Shown one piece after another: positions 21,200 through 36,100 of a stretch of 64,000 bases of DNA (positions are counted from its first letter, which is position 1; each line of letters starts with the position of its first letter). This DNA is from Symsagittifera roscoffensis (taxonomy: Eukaryota > Xenacoelomorpha > Acoela > Convolutidae). The stretch spans positions 59,071,896 through 59,135,895 of the forward strand of contig NC_087068.1 in NCBI RefSeq assembly GCF_963678635.1, read 5' to 3'. The notes beneath the pieces were generated by a model. That model was not told where the DNA came from, did not search any database, and saw only the letters and a program-made list of their open reading frames with translations. The position numbers and the translations under genes were made by a program.

Positions 21200-24100
21200 A
21201 AGGAAGGAAGAATAAATATCAGCGGCTCAATCACAAACATAAGTACAGCACAGGCTGTTTTCAAAACACGTCCTTTATGAACCCTACAAATGGCTACAAT
21301 TGTGATAGAGGAGGCGACTCCGGTCCCGGTAAAAACCAAGTGGGAGAGGAGAGAGGTGTCTAAAATAGAACAATTTACTAAATCAAATGCGCCGGTCGGC
21401 CCTTTCAAACCTGTTTCTCAAGCCTAATTAACCAGCCTCATTTGCGCCAACTTATTTCATACTTCAGTTGAAATTACCGAAGCACTAAATTGCTCAATTT
21501 TGAGTCTAGTATCTAGGGTCTTTTCGGTTATACCTCCCTAAATGAAAAGTCGAAATCAATTTTTTGTGCTAATTTGGATCGATATTACTAAGAAATGCTG
21601 GCTGTCAATATAGTACAGGACGAAACGAAGTAATTTCATCTCATTTAGCCTCAAACAGGTCTTTTTTCCTGTTTTTTTTGCCGTTTTCTTCATTTAAGTT
21701 TCACAAGTAGGAGTCCAAATGCTTTCTGAATAGCCATGTATTACCTTTTTTTTTGCAGTTTTCCGAGTTGATTCAAGGCTCTGGATATCTGGATAGCAGC
21801 CCGTCTTGTCGTAGTAATATTGATCCAATTTTGTAATCTTCTTACAAGTTTCTATTTCCATTTTCAGTTCAGTTTTTATTTTTCAGGGGGGGGGGGGGGG
21901 GGGGTAACCGAAACGACCCGCTTTCTATTTACATCAGGGACGCGGTTAGGTTCTTATGGCCCTTATCACACTTGTACCGAATCTTTTCTCAATTCAAAAA
22001 CAATTGGGCTATTAAACCTTTTCACTTTTCAATAGGCAGAAAAATTTTGCCCAATTTTGACATATTTCATAAAGTTGGCTTGATTTTTGTTCACGCTTGT
22101 CTTTGCAGTTTATCAAATTTTCACTGCATTTAGTGCTGATGAAGCTACTACTATAGCGACGGTTTGAAACAACCAAATAACCTGGACTAAAACAACGATC
22201 TCGAACTCGTTTCTCTCAAAATTGGTGAGTTTTAGACAAAAAAAGACCAGGACAAATATTATTTGGAATTTGCAAGCTTCTTTTCGGTGCAATTTATTTT
22301 GCAAAAAATAACACCAAGATTATACCGTTAAAGCCGTTCAATTCACTTGGTTTGAAAAGAAAAGGTGTTTGTGCCTGTTGTGATTGTGTTTTAACGTAGT
22401 AACCCTCACCTAGCAGCTAATTAGCTGCCAGTCAGTTGTGCTTTATACGGAGGTCATAGGACTTCGCTTCACTTTTGTTCCCTTTAGACAACAGTCAGTT
22501 GTAATTCAACACAATTACTTTTATTCTTTTAGGTTAGCTTAGTTAGCTTTAGTATACCAGTGGTATTTGAACACCTCTTAATATGGCGCAGTCAACTGAT
22601 TCGAATCTGCGGGGAACTCCCGCCTTTTGGCTGAACCATACTGTGGAACCACCTACCCAATCGACTAATTGGATCGACCAGTTCCACCTGGCCATCATCG
22701 CCAAAGAGAACTTAGACATAGATATCCTGAAAGAGAAGTTGGGGTCGGAAACGACAACCCATATTATAGAAACCGCCCAGGATTCAGAAAACGAAACACG
22801 GTAAAACCAGGCAGGCCAGAAATAAAGAATAAATGCGAGTCTACGAAATTTCGGAGAAAAGGATTTTAGACGAGAAACGAAAATTCGGAGGGGGGGGGGG
22901 GGGGGGTGAGGAGAAACGAAGCAGACAAGAAAGTAAAATCCATCCTTTACTTGGCCTTAGTAGCCGAGGGAAAAAAGTGTTCCCTCGAAAACACTCAAGG
23001 GTGAAGGTCTTATCCATTTCCTTCAAAGAATTTTTCGACCTTTTGAACGCAGCATTTGTCAAACCAGTGAACATTACGTTTGAACGATATAATTTTTTGA
23101 GCCGAAAACAGAAGGACAGAGAGTCCTACGAACAATTTTGGGAGCATTATCTGATTTAGCTAGACCTTGCAAAAACAGTATTAATGCAGAACGGGAATGG
23201 ATAAGAGATGTATTCATATTCAAAATGAGAAATCGCGATCTCCAACGAAGACTCTTATCTGAAACGCTAAATCCAGTGGATGCACTGAACCAAGCAATTA
23301 TCGATGAGAAAGGTTATTACAACCATCTCAAACTAACGAACATGACAAGGGCCAATAACAACAACAGCGTCAGGGTCTACAAAATTTATATTTCAGTAAA
23401 AAAGGAACCAAGTCTGAATAAAGAAGATCCAAAACCTGTATAAAATGTGGAAATGCTTTTACCAAAAGACATTTGAACGTTTGCCTAGCAAAAGAAATAT
23501 TATCAAAATTGCAAATACAAAGGACGCTATGGAAGACTCGACAAATCAAAAGGAAGAAGGCCAGTTGTATATAAGGTAGAAGAAAATATAAATAATCAAT
23601 TGTCCATATTCGACAGGGGACTCACAAATGAACTCAGAAGAAAATTTACGTGGAGTGATAAATGCCTGGACAGAAGAGGGAACAAGTGACAACGATGATA
23701 ACTCGGTGTTAAACATACGAACTATCTACGATGACAATGGCATCGAAACGAAGAAACTTGTAATTATCGGATTATGCGAGGACGCAATACTAAATATGAA
23801 TATTCCAGTGGATTCAGCTAGTCCAGTAAGCTTGCTGAAACAGAATGCGCTACATGAGCTGAAATTGAGAGTCCCACAACTAAAAATTCTACCCGTTGAC
23901 AAGAAAATCCATGCACTCTATTGCGGTTTCACTAAAGATACAATAAAATTCATCGGGAAAATCCAACGGATGCATTTCAGAAGAAACTCCATTTTTCATC
24001 ACCACTGGACACGAGAGGAACATCTTGGGAAACGACAACTTATCCCGATTTGTAATAGAAATTGCGCAGAAACAACCGTTACTTCCGGTGAACACCGTAT

Positions 24101-27100
24101 CTCTTCCGGATTCGTGTAAGTCTTATGTCCATTCGAATACAATTCTTAACATGTACAATAATATCAAAGGCAATTTTAACAGAGTAGGAAAAATACTTTT
24201 GGATAAAAAGATTAGACATTTCTATTCTCCGTTTAAACTAATTCAAACCAAAGGTAGAAGAGTTCCTTTGCATTTACTGGAAAGCGTAAAGTCCGAATTG
24301 AATAAAATGGAAAAAGAAGGGCACATTGTGAAATTAAATAAATGCGACGAAGACTGTTTCATAAGCCCAATCGTAATTACAAGAAAAAAGGATGGCAGTA
24401 TTATATTGCTTTAGACTCTAAACTCTTAAACGAGCACGTATTTGAAAACAAATATCAAATGCTAAACATTCACAAACTTATAGACAAAATCGCTCTCCAA
24501 CTCTCATTAAAATTTAGGTGAAGCGTGGTTCAGTAACTTAGATTTAAAAACCTTACAGCCAGTTACAACTATGCGATGATACTAGTAAACAATCCAATTT
24601 TAGCATAGTAGGGGGCAAAACCACCGGAACCTATCGATTTTCAACGGGATTCTATGGGTTGGGAGTTATGCCAAACGAATTCCAAAGAGTAATGGAATCT
24701 TTATTAAAAGATATTCCGTTTAGCAACTACTACATCGATGATATATTAATTGCCTCAAAGGGTTCTTTAGAAGAACAAAGCTATCCTTGGGAAAATTTTA
24801 AACATCCTAGAAAGCAAAAACATGGCAATTATGTGGGAGAATTGTGCAATCTTTCAAAAAGATATTGAATGGTTGGGGTTCAAGATATCGCACACAGGAT
24901 TAAAACCATTGGTTGGGAAATCGGATTCAATAAAAAAAACTTCCAAACACGAACATTTCAGAAGTAAGATCATTCTTTAGTTCAATAAACCAGTTTATGA
25001 AATTCCTCCCTAATCTGTCAACACTGAGCTCACCGCTACGTCCTTTATTAGTTAAAAAAATCAGCATACCATTAGGATGATTCTCGCACGAAGCCTTCGA
25101 AGAACTAAAAAAAATATATTGCAAAAATAACGATCATTTGATATAAAAAGGAAATCAAGACTGAAAACAGACGCCTCGAATAACGGCTTAGGGGCTACAT
25201 TAGAACAATGAGATGGTGAACTTTGGCTAAAAATTGCATTCGCGTCTCAACATATGAGCTAGAACTTTTGTGAATGGTTTGGGCAACAGAACATTACAAG
25301 AATAATTGATATGGCGCAAGGATTTGATATCGTAACGGATCATAAAGCACTGTCATCGGCATTAAACGCGAACCAGAGCAATAAAACGATGCATAGTAGA
25401 CTGACCCATTGGGTAAAACGACTCTTGCCGTTTAATTTCAAAATCAAACATGTCCCAGGAAAAGAAATCGGATTTGCCGATTTTTTGTCGAGATTGCCCT
25501 CAGGACAAGCCCTCCCAACCTCTACAACGAAATTACTACAACGAAATTGTGATGGCAACGGTTAACAAGATTTTAGAAAAATTTGCAGTAAATAGTGACT
25601 GTAAAAAGAACAATTGTATAAAGAACGATTTGTTGATTGATAATCCAGTGGATGTATACAGTGTAAATAGTATAACTAACTTGGATTGCGTAAAGCTTAT
25701 GGTCGGAAACAACGAAAAGCTACAATACATCCAACGGTCATTCTTCGCGAATTTTCTTAATTACGTCACAGACACACTGCGAATTTGGAATTCTAATCAC
25801 TCGCGTTCAGAGTTTTGTACGAGCAGTTGCATTCCATTTAACCTTTCCAAATTTAAATTCAAAAAAATTTTTCATCGGACAAATCTTACTTTTCCGTTTT
25901 AATACCTTCAATATTTTCATTTTTTTTTCGAAATTAAATAAAAGAAGATAAAGCCAAATTTATAAAATTTCAAGTCTCAGTACAATTGTTTAAATTACCA
26001 CTTCGTGAGGAAAATCAATGCGACATTATGCACGAAATACATCAGAAGTTACTTACAAAGTACAAGGAGAGCAAAAAATATCTTCATCTCCATTAGTTTT
26101 CACGTACCATTGTTCGAACAAACTCATCAGACTGATGACAGCCGAAGACAAAATCCTCAAAGACGTAAAGAAGGCGGTGGAAGAACAAAGACCGCTGGAT
26201 AGATTTGAAGCGTATTTGAAGACTTCCAACGGGATATTCATGTGAAGGAAAGAATAGTATTTAACGACAACAAAATGATCGTAACAGCAGTCCTTAGATC
26301 TCCTTTCATGGCAGTTACACAAGCCCATCCAGGACAGTTCGGGATGAAAGCACTGGCGGAAAACATTTGGTGGCCGCACTTATACCGAGAAATTTATCAC
26401 CATAAGAAAAACTTTGCTGATTGTAAAAGCTGGTAAGAACCTTAAAGTCATTCTGGGCTCGCAAAATACGCAGAAATTATCAGATTTATCAGAACGTAAC
26501 GAAGAAATAAATCTGGATTTTGCAGGCCAATTCGACAAAACGTGGGGTACATCGAAACATTTACTTTTATGTGTAGATAGGTTCACAAAAGTTCCCTCGG
26601 CTAAGGTAGTAAATAATACTTCAGCTTCTTCGATACTTACATTTCTGACAGATTACTGCAACCTTCACTGATTCCCGAAATCAATCAGTAAACCATGGGT
26701 CGTGCTTCCTTTCAAAAAGAATTCAAAAACTTCTGCGATAAGAATAATATTTATTTATTTTATGTACGGTGAGAGATCATAGAAACAACGAAGTTGAAGA
26801 AGGTCCAATTTATACAGTCAAAGCGAAACTTATGGCAATGTCGTTTAACGAACCCAAACCGACTTTAAATGCAGCGATCAATAAAATCATTTGGAATCTT
26901 CATTCAACGAAATAACCATCCATTGGATGCACACCTTTTTCAAAACATTTCAGTAGATCACATAACACCTTCTGGAAATCCTTTGATTTACCCTAACGCC
27001 TTCTGGAAAACACGCCATTAATTTAGATATAGGGAAGTCGATCATGTCGAAATAGAGGGCCCAGGACTGGGAGGCAAACGACAGCACAGAGGACGGATAC

Positions 27101-30100
27101 CTGGAGGAAACTATGCCAGACAACAGAGGATATGAGAGCGATCCAACAGACAAAACAGAATAAATAGTACCGAGAAGCCCATTGTCTAACCCCTTCACTC
27201 AAGGAGGTAATTGGTATAGAAAGACAGTGAACAGAAGGGAAGGTCAACCGTACATTGAACCCCTGGGCGGAAAACCTATCTCAGACACAAAACACACGGT
27301 AACCCTAGATAACGGCCACGTACTAAGTAAGTCGGTTCTAGCTTTCAAGAAAAACCAAGCATTAGCTCCTAAAACATGTTCGTCCGTCCCGAATAGTTAA
27401 GTTATTAAAAATGAATCAGCAGGAAAGAACAAAAACTCACCCAGTAAAAAAAGGACTCTAATGAAGCAGGTCCTACCTTCAAGCAACCCATCGGGCTCTA
27501 CATCGACGAAAAGGAGGAAAAGAAATGTTTCCAACACCAAAGGTTTCTGTTACGTTAACTCAGACTTATCATCGTCATTAGATTTAGACCATTGGGAATA
27601 CGTCTTAGAAGACTACCTGGGCACTGACTTTGGGGTTAACTCAATTCTCAGTCTTTCATTCGTGAACAGTATCTGGCGATTACTCAGCCTTGGACTATTC
27701 AGCATCAAGTCCGGGCACGAGCGAGAGCCCAATCGCTATGGAGAGTTCTCAGGAGAAGCCAACAGACTTAGTACAAGAAACTCCCTCATACAGCTCGTCC
27801 CGTCCGAGAAGGAACCCAGAAACTCAAAATTTAATAGAGACAGAGAGAGGCGCTTCATTCAGCATGTGTTACCATTGGTTGCGGCAAAAGACGTTGTGGA
27901 CTCAGAAGAGGAACAGTTGATTGCATTTTCCTCAAGCAACAGATGCCAGGCCTCCAGCACTTTCGAGTCCCCCTCGGCATTCCTGACACCTCTGGAGGAC
28001 ATCCTAGTAAGACCAACCTAGTAAGACGACTCAAGGCTCTCACTCGACAACTTCAATGGACCCGAGACTCGCGGTGTTATGCTCATCTGTCGAAGAACTC
28101 CCATTGGAGGATAAAGAAGATGGGGGAGCGATATTTCGTCATTATAAGATACGGAAACAAGAGCAGAAGCAGATCAAATATTTTCCATCAAACAATTAAT
28201 TCAATAATTTAAACCCTCAAAACTTGATTAGAGTGATTATGTACCGTTTTTTTTACCATTGGCTTATCCACCTCAATTTGTTAAATTCTTAATACGTTCA
28301 TTTTCTAATTCTTAGCAGATATATTAGTTGGTTCTATGTTGACCGAATTTATATTGCAATTATAACTTTAAGTTAGTTTTATGATGTTTTAATTGTTTAT
28401 ATTATACATAACTCCAATTGTACATAGCATTTCTTTTTTTACTTGTCTTCACTAATATTGAATTGTTGTATATATCTGTATCGAAGTGTATGTAGCCTGT
28501 AAATTGTATCTCATTCATCTCCGTGTACAGTACATGTTTATATTCTATTGTAAATTCAATTGGTGCTGAAAGTTGATTCTTTTGGTTTCGAATTTCGGAT
28601 CACGTGGGGTGAAGGGCGAATGGAGTATGTGTGTGATTTTGGCTACTTAGGAGAAGTGCAGATACACATTTTTCGTGCATTGAGGAACGTTGTGATTGTG
28701 TGGTTTAACATGGTTACCTTGACCTCTGGCAATTAATTAGTTACATGTCAGTTGTGCTTTATACGAAGTCCATAGGACTTCGCGTCACCCTTTTTCTCTT
28801 TAGACAACAGTCAGTTGTAACTCAACACAATTATTTTTACGTTAGAACACTTCTTATTATGGCGCAGTCAACTGATTCGAATCTGCGGGGAATTCCCGCC
28901 TTTTGGCCAAACCATACTGTAGAACCACCCACTCAATGGACTAATTGGATCGACCAGTTCCACCTGGCCATCATCGCCAAAGAGAACTTAGACATAGATA
29001 TCCTGAAAGAACCATTGGAGTAGGAAACCACAACCCATATTATAGAAACCGCCCAGGATTCAGAAAACGAAACACAGGAAAACCAGGCAGGCCAGAAACA
29101 AAGAATTAATGCGAGTCTACCAAAATTCGGAGAAAAGGATTTTAGACGAGAAACGAAAATTCGGGGGGATGAGGAGAAACGAAGCAGACAAGAAAGAAAG
29201 ATCCAGCCTTTACTTGGCCTTAGGAGCCGAGCGGAAAAAGTGTCCCTCAAAAACACTCAAGGGTGAAGGTTTTATCCATTTCCTTCAAAAATTTTTTCGA
29301 CCTTTTGGACGCAGCATTTGTCAAACCAGTGAACATTACGTTTGAACGATATAATTTATTGAGCCGAAAACAGAAGGACAGAGTCCTAGGAACAATTTTG
29401 GGGAGCGTTATCTGATTTAGCTAGACCTTGCGAAAATAGAATTAATCCAGAATTCTTATCGGAAACGCTAAATCCAGTGGATGCACTCAAACAAGCAATT
29501 ATCGATGAGAAAGGTTATTACAATCATCTCAAATTAACGAACATGACGAGGGCCAATAACAACAACAGCGGCAGGTTCCACAAAATTTTATTACTGTGAA
29601 AAAGGAACCAAGTCTGAATAAAGAAAAATCCAACACCTGTATAAAATGTTGAAATGCTTTTACCAAAAGTCATTTGAACGTTTGCCTAGCAAAGAAATAT
29701 TATATAACATTTGTAAATATAAAGGACACTTTGGAAGACTCTACAAATCAAAAGGAAGATATTGAATCTAATTATGAAAAGTATTTTGGATAAGCTCTTG
29801 CTTGTGCTAAATCTTTCTGTGAACAATATCTTATGTTGTTAGTAAAAAATAATGTTATGGATAAACTTGGTTTTACTGTAACAAATGAGAAGTCCTGGAA
29901 TGCTAAGATTGATTTGAAATCATCCAAAAGCTTTTTAAAAAAACTCGATTTCTTTAAAAACAGTACCTAATGCCCTTTGTACTATGCGCGAGATGATCCT
30001 TTATCTAAGCTTTGTTTTATCGCGTTTTTACATGGGTTCGCCTACTTAGGCAGCTTCCCATGCTGGTCTGGTCTCCAGGAACCACTTAAAACCACTTAAA

Positions 30101-33100
30101 ACCACTCCAGGAACTAGAAATTGAAGGCTTTTCGTGGGACATCTCCAGCTTCAAACCATGATTATATTTCAGCTCTTCTTTCACTTTCCCTTTGTCCATT
30201 CTGCCCTTACACAACTACACAAATGACCTTACACTTTTGTGGAAGCGATGCTAAGGTTAACTCGGCATCGATCATAAATTGGATTTCTATGATATACCAA
30301 CCAGATCTTTGTCAAATCATTTTTCAAAATAGTTAGAGGGACAATATACGGTAAGTCATATAGGAAGGGGTAATTGTACGGTTGACGTCTTTCGATTATC
30401 GAAGAAAAAGAAACATAACGTTCAACCTCTTCAATTTCCCAGAAAGTTTTAAGATTGGTCTTTCTTTCATAAAAATAAATGGGTCAATGCCAATTTTTTC
30501 ATTCCACTGGGAATTTGAGTCCATGTTTTGCCTTTAAATAATTCCAGAAATTATTTCAAGCATTTAAGATTCAGGGAAAAAAAATTTTTTTTCGCACCAT
30601 TTGCATTTTTGTTACAGGAGACCGTAAACAATCAAATCGAAAAATCAAAATTGGGTGTTAATAAATTGCAAGTCATTTTCCTTTTAAAAACGAAAGAAAC
30701 AGGACCTAGATTAATATTTCAAATTTAACACATGACCGTAACACTTTTGCTGTTCGATAGTGGAGCTTGCTTTCCTTATAACAAAGGAAATGAACTGAAT
30801 TTAAAACGAAATCAAACTGCGAAAAAGTAAATTAAAAAGTTAATGACATACAAGAGCGATTATATGAAGGTTGAACTTTAGTTCAATATGCTGACGACTG
30901 TATGGTTTTTTCCTCTTCTATAATTTCTGAGGATGCTTTGAAACGATTGCAAAAATCACTTAATAATCTAACGGAATTTTTTGCAGAGAACCAATTGAAT
31001 CTGAATGCATCTAAATCGGAATTTATAACATTTAGTCAAAAAAATGATAGCAAAAATGTAGATACTGATACAATAGTAATTAATGGGCATTATGTTGCCA
31101 AAAAATCAGAATGCAAATATTTAGGCCTTATTCTTGATTCAAGTTTATCTTTTCATGCTCAAATCAAAACAATTCTCCAAAAAATGGCACAAGGAATTAA
31201 AACTATAGATACAATTGGACAACAACTGCCGACATATCATTAGTTGCCTTGCTTCATTGTCTTGTTTTATCACATTTAGATTACTCAGCAATATTTTTAC
31301 AACAAATTAATGCTACTTTGATGCTATCTCTAGAGAAACAGTTGAACTGGGCGTTAAAAAGAACATATTTCAGATCGAAATTTAAATCTTCTTCACTTCT
31401 TCGCATTAGCAAATCGTTCATTGGAATCGAGAAAAGAATTGAATTAAAGTGTATAACATACTTATACCAATATCTTACAAACAAAAAGAAGGCTTTTCAA
31501 AATACATTGAGACTACCGACTGCCAATTATAGGCTCAATAAAAGAACGAAACAAATTATTTTTGACAAACATTGTTCAACCGCTTTTCTACAAAAATCAT
31601 TTTTTCATTTGACTTCTAAAAAATGGAATTCACTGCCCATAATTTTGCGCAATTTAGAAAAATCGAGAACAGGATTCAAGAAAAAATTGAAAGAATTTTA
31701 CGTGAGTGAATTGAGAAACAATCCAATATGTACAACTACAAATACGTGGCGTGATTTCCGTTTTTGCTAGTTCTATATGTTTTAATTTAGTTTAATTTTC
31801 CAGACATTTTTTTGAAAGAGAATCTGTATATACTCTGTATATACGCTGTATGTTTGGACTATCTATAAAATCGTTTGTAAAGTTTTGATACCAGCTCGTT
31901 CTTAATTCTTAAAACTGAAGTTTTTTTAGTATCCGTAACTTCATATATTTTAATCAACCAATTTCCGAACTGTAACCGAACTTGTTTTGTTTTGTTTATT
32001 GCTTGTTTTCTGATGTTGTGTTTTTGTTTGATGTAACCAATGAATTTTAAACAACTTTATTATTTACACTTTGCTATACTGATGCCTCGGCTTTTTACTG
32101 TATAGTAATTCAGGTGTTCTTTCTTCTTCTTCTTCTTCTGAGCCTGAACATTGTAAACGTTCATTGGAATCGAGAAAAGAAATGAATTAAAGTGTATAAC
32201 ATACTTATACCAATATCATACAAACAAAAAGAAGGCTTTTCAAAATACATTGAGACTACCGACTGCCAATTATAGGCTCAATAAAAGAACGAAACAAATT
32301 ATTTTTGACAAACATTGTTCAACCGCTTCTCTACAAAAATCATTTTTTCATTTGACTTCTAAAAAATGGAATTCACTGCCCATAGTTTTGCGCAATTTAG
32401 AAAAATCGAGAACAGGATTCAAGAAAAAATTGAAAGAATTTTACGTGAGTGAATTGAGAAACAATCCAATATGTACAACTACAAATACGTGGCGTGATTT
32501 CCGTTTTTGCTAGTTCTATATGTTTTAATTTAGTTTAATTTTCCAGACATTTTTTTGAAAGAGAATCTGTATATACTCTGTATATACGCTGTATGTTTGG
32601 ACTATCTATAAAATCGTTTGTAAAGTTTTGATACCAGCTCGTTCTTAATTCTTAAAACTGAAGTTTTTTTAGTATCCGTAACTTCATATATTTTAATCAA
32701 CCAATTTCCGAACTGTAACCGAACTTGTTTTGTTTTGTTTATTGCTTGTTTTCTGATGTTGTGTTTTTGTTTGATGTAACCAATGAATTTTAACCAACTT
32801 TATTATTTACACTTTGCTATACTGATGCCTCGGCTTTTTACTGTATAGTAATTCAGGTGTTCTTTCTTCTTCTTCTTCTGAGCCTGAACAAATTTTAAGA
32901 TTTTCCTGAAAAAATCATCACGACCTATATACTACGTTCATCAGCACTTTAAAATGAACAAACATTATAGCAAAAGCGGGGGGTAATACTTACGCTAAGC
33001 AGGAAACAAACTCATTAATCGCTAAATCACACATTAACACAGAGGCGAAGTTGCACTTCGCAAACACAGGCAAAAAAAGACCGATAACGCTACTGGGAAA

Positions 33101-36100
33101 AACTGAATAAAACTTTGAGTCTACAAAACTTAATACGTGACGCACGTCAATTATGAGTCTACATATTTGCTAATAGACGCAAGCCAATTATGAGCATTAG
33201 CAGTACCAGTCAATTTGAAAAAAAAAGAAATTTACCAATAACATGCCTGAATTTATAGAGCGGACGCATTTCAACTAGTATACGAAAAAATTCGTTACAA
33301 ACATCCGACCCTGCCCGGGTTCGAACCCTCTTATTTTGTTCAAGTTTTTGATTCCCAAAATGGCGGTAAAAAATTCCAAATATGTTTTTTTCCGAGAAAG
33401 CAACTTTGCTGTGCTTAAATATAGCTTAAATCAGCTATTGTTAGCCTGCTTGCTTGCTTTATTCGCTCGAAATTGCACTAAAAATCAGAAATTTAAACTT
33501 GCAGCTCAAAATTTGCATTTGCTTGAAAAAAACCGTCGTTCTTTATCATTTGTATTTTAACTTTATTTTGTGACGCTTATTATATTCAGCGTGTCTTCTC
33601 TGCGGTCTGTCTAACCTAGACTCTGATAAAAAGGCTGCTCCCCCAAAGATCCTGCCGAGTACATTGGGAGGGTAGTGGAGACAGGCGGTGCGGATGTCTC
33701 GAACAGACAGAGGAGACTGTTCTGCAGCAGCTCCTTCACAATGGGAGAGAGGAGGAGGTAGATGTTGGCCCATCCTGTTGTCTTCAGGGGGTCTCCCTTC
33801 AGAAAGTTACTGATGTCTCCTGCACACAAACCACCAATGACGAAATATAAAAAAAAAATATTTCACAATTTTGAAATCATAATTAATTGTTTTGATTAAA
33901 GCGACTGTTCAAATCATTATTTAAAATTTCAACTAGTTTGCTCAAAATTAAATAAAGCGAAAGGAGTTGTTGATTAAATGATTCAGTTGAAAACACCCAA
34001 TATTTGAAATCCAACATCATTTCAGTTAACACGTCAGGCTCTCCTTTTTTTTATTAATTCAGTGGGTACATAAGTGGAGTTAAACCAACGTATGAACTGT
34101 TCAACTCTGCACGGAAACAGCTGTTGTTTGTTATCCTTGTTAAAATTAAAATTCCATGCAATTTTTGAGGGTTTATGTTTCTTTCCCGGGTAGAATGCTT
34201 CAGCGACAAGCAACCAGCATGGGTAGTACAGTTTCATAAAAACTAACAATCAAAAAACATAAACTTACAACTGATTTTTAAACTGCACAACCTCAACCAT
34301 TCCAGGCCGAACATCAAATTTGCATTCGATTTAATTATTTACACTCGCAAATCAAGCAACAGCATTTTTTCTTGAAAGATTCCTGGGGGCAGATTAAAGT
34401 TCGGCACTACGCTGCTGTATTCAATCAAGACTTAACAACGGCTCTCCCCCCACATGTGAATTTTCAACAGATGAAGTTCGTTTACATTGTCAGCTGGTAA
34501 CTAATTTTGGCATTTGGACTAAAGCCGATCATCAAACATATTTGCTTTTCATTAAACGCTTTTCATGTTTGCTTGCATGATTAACAGGCACGTAAAGTTG
34601 AAAAACTTAGATGGGTTATGGAGAAGGAAAGAGGGTAGGAGAAAGAGTGCAATCGGCGGATAATCAACTAACCGCCATATCTTGAAGCCGAAATTGCATC
34701 AGAATAACGGAAATTAAATCACAATTACGTAACAATTGCATAACAACAATGACACTTTGTTGTTATGTTGCATAACAAAATTAATTTTCGGTTTGTTGAC
34801 CTACCAGTGTAATTAACCTACCATGTTCATTCATGATGGGAAGCAAAGAGTCTGCCAGTGCATTTGGACAGATGAAGCCCACATGGTTAAGCACAGTCAC
34901 GAATGGCCGCACTAGATCAATGATGGGAAATGCATTGGAGAGAGAACAGATGTCACTCACACAGTGCACTCCCTGACAGGTCACAGAGGTGTAGGGTGTT
35001 GCGAACAGTCTCCTCTGAGCACTTGCTTGCGTCTCCGAGGACCCTGAACAACAAGAAGCTAGTTGAAATAACTCAAAAAAAAACATTGCAGGAGAGTTCC
35101 ACAAGCAATGCCTAGTAAAAAATGATGAACTTTTTGTCTAATGAAGAAATGTTTGGCTCCAATCGAAGATTGAAAAAGAGCAATGAACGCAAGTAACCAT
35201 AAAAAAAACACTTACTTTATTGAAAAAATCTCAATTTTGGAATTTCAAAAAAAATCGATGCCCTTTAAGCTCTTTAAATTTCTGGAACAATTTATGATCG
35301 GGATTTTTTGATAACCTTAACCCAAATTGAGAAAACTGGATCAACAGGTAAAATTTTTATTCCGCTGGAAATCTTAAACTTAAATTCCACTTTCGAAACT
35401 AGAAATCGTTCACGTTTTTAGCGCCATTTCCACGTCCGTATTTGGAGAGTGCTAATTACTTCACTTTCAGTAGATGAATTTCAATGGAACTCAAAAAGCG
35501 CATATATACCTAGGTGCATTCATAAAAGCATCAATATAGATGAATGCATATCTGTAGTTATTAGAGACTGTGGTGCGTCGTCACTTAGATTTAAACATGA
35601 CGTCAACAGTGTGCTAGCTATTCGTGCTAAATTCCATTATCTGTCAAGGTCGTGACCGACCTGCCAATCCACTCCAGTCTTAACATCATGCGCTCTCTAT
35701 TCATTCTCTACAGCTTATGAAAGATTTAAGTTGTATTTATTTCATTGTCATGACATAATTTAAATACTAAACTATCTATATTATTTATATGTTTATAACA
35801 TAACAAGGAGAATTGATTCTTGTTTTACAACTGTCTTTCGACGTTTCACATGGCGCAGCCAGCAGTTTCGACCTCAGAGGATCGAACTGACCTGTTGGGC
35901 GTATCCGTATTTTGGTATAAACCAACTGCGGACCCACCACATAGCTGGGATTCGTGGATAGGTCAATTCAATTTGGCAATCACTCTGAGAGAGAGATGTG
36001 ATCCACGCGAATTATTAAAACCTCCGGGTGTCGTACACGACGATCCTGCTCCAAAACCAGAAGTTGTGGGAGCGGTTGAAGATGCCGCAGCAATCGCAAG

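Larger units (their letters stand above)
22379..28860 (+). mobile_element. decayed LTR element of the MAQ lineage
   Basis: The left LTR-like region (22379-22583) and the right one (28691-28860) share TTGTGATTGTG, TCAGTTGTGCTTTATACG and CTTTAGACAACAGTCAGTTGTAA. They are clearly diverged; the right one lacks about 25 bp. The primer site TGGCGCAGTC follows both. No clear polypurine tract precedes the right LTR. The interior is a broken gag-pol related to the intact element. Confidence 0.75.

Noticed and set aside
19740-21363. Plus-strand frames opposite exons 15 and 16
   Set aside because: Antisense of coding exons and of the CAGA microsatellite.
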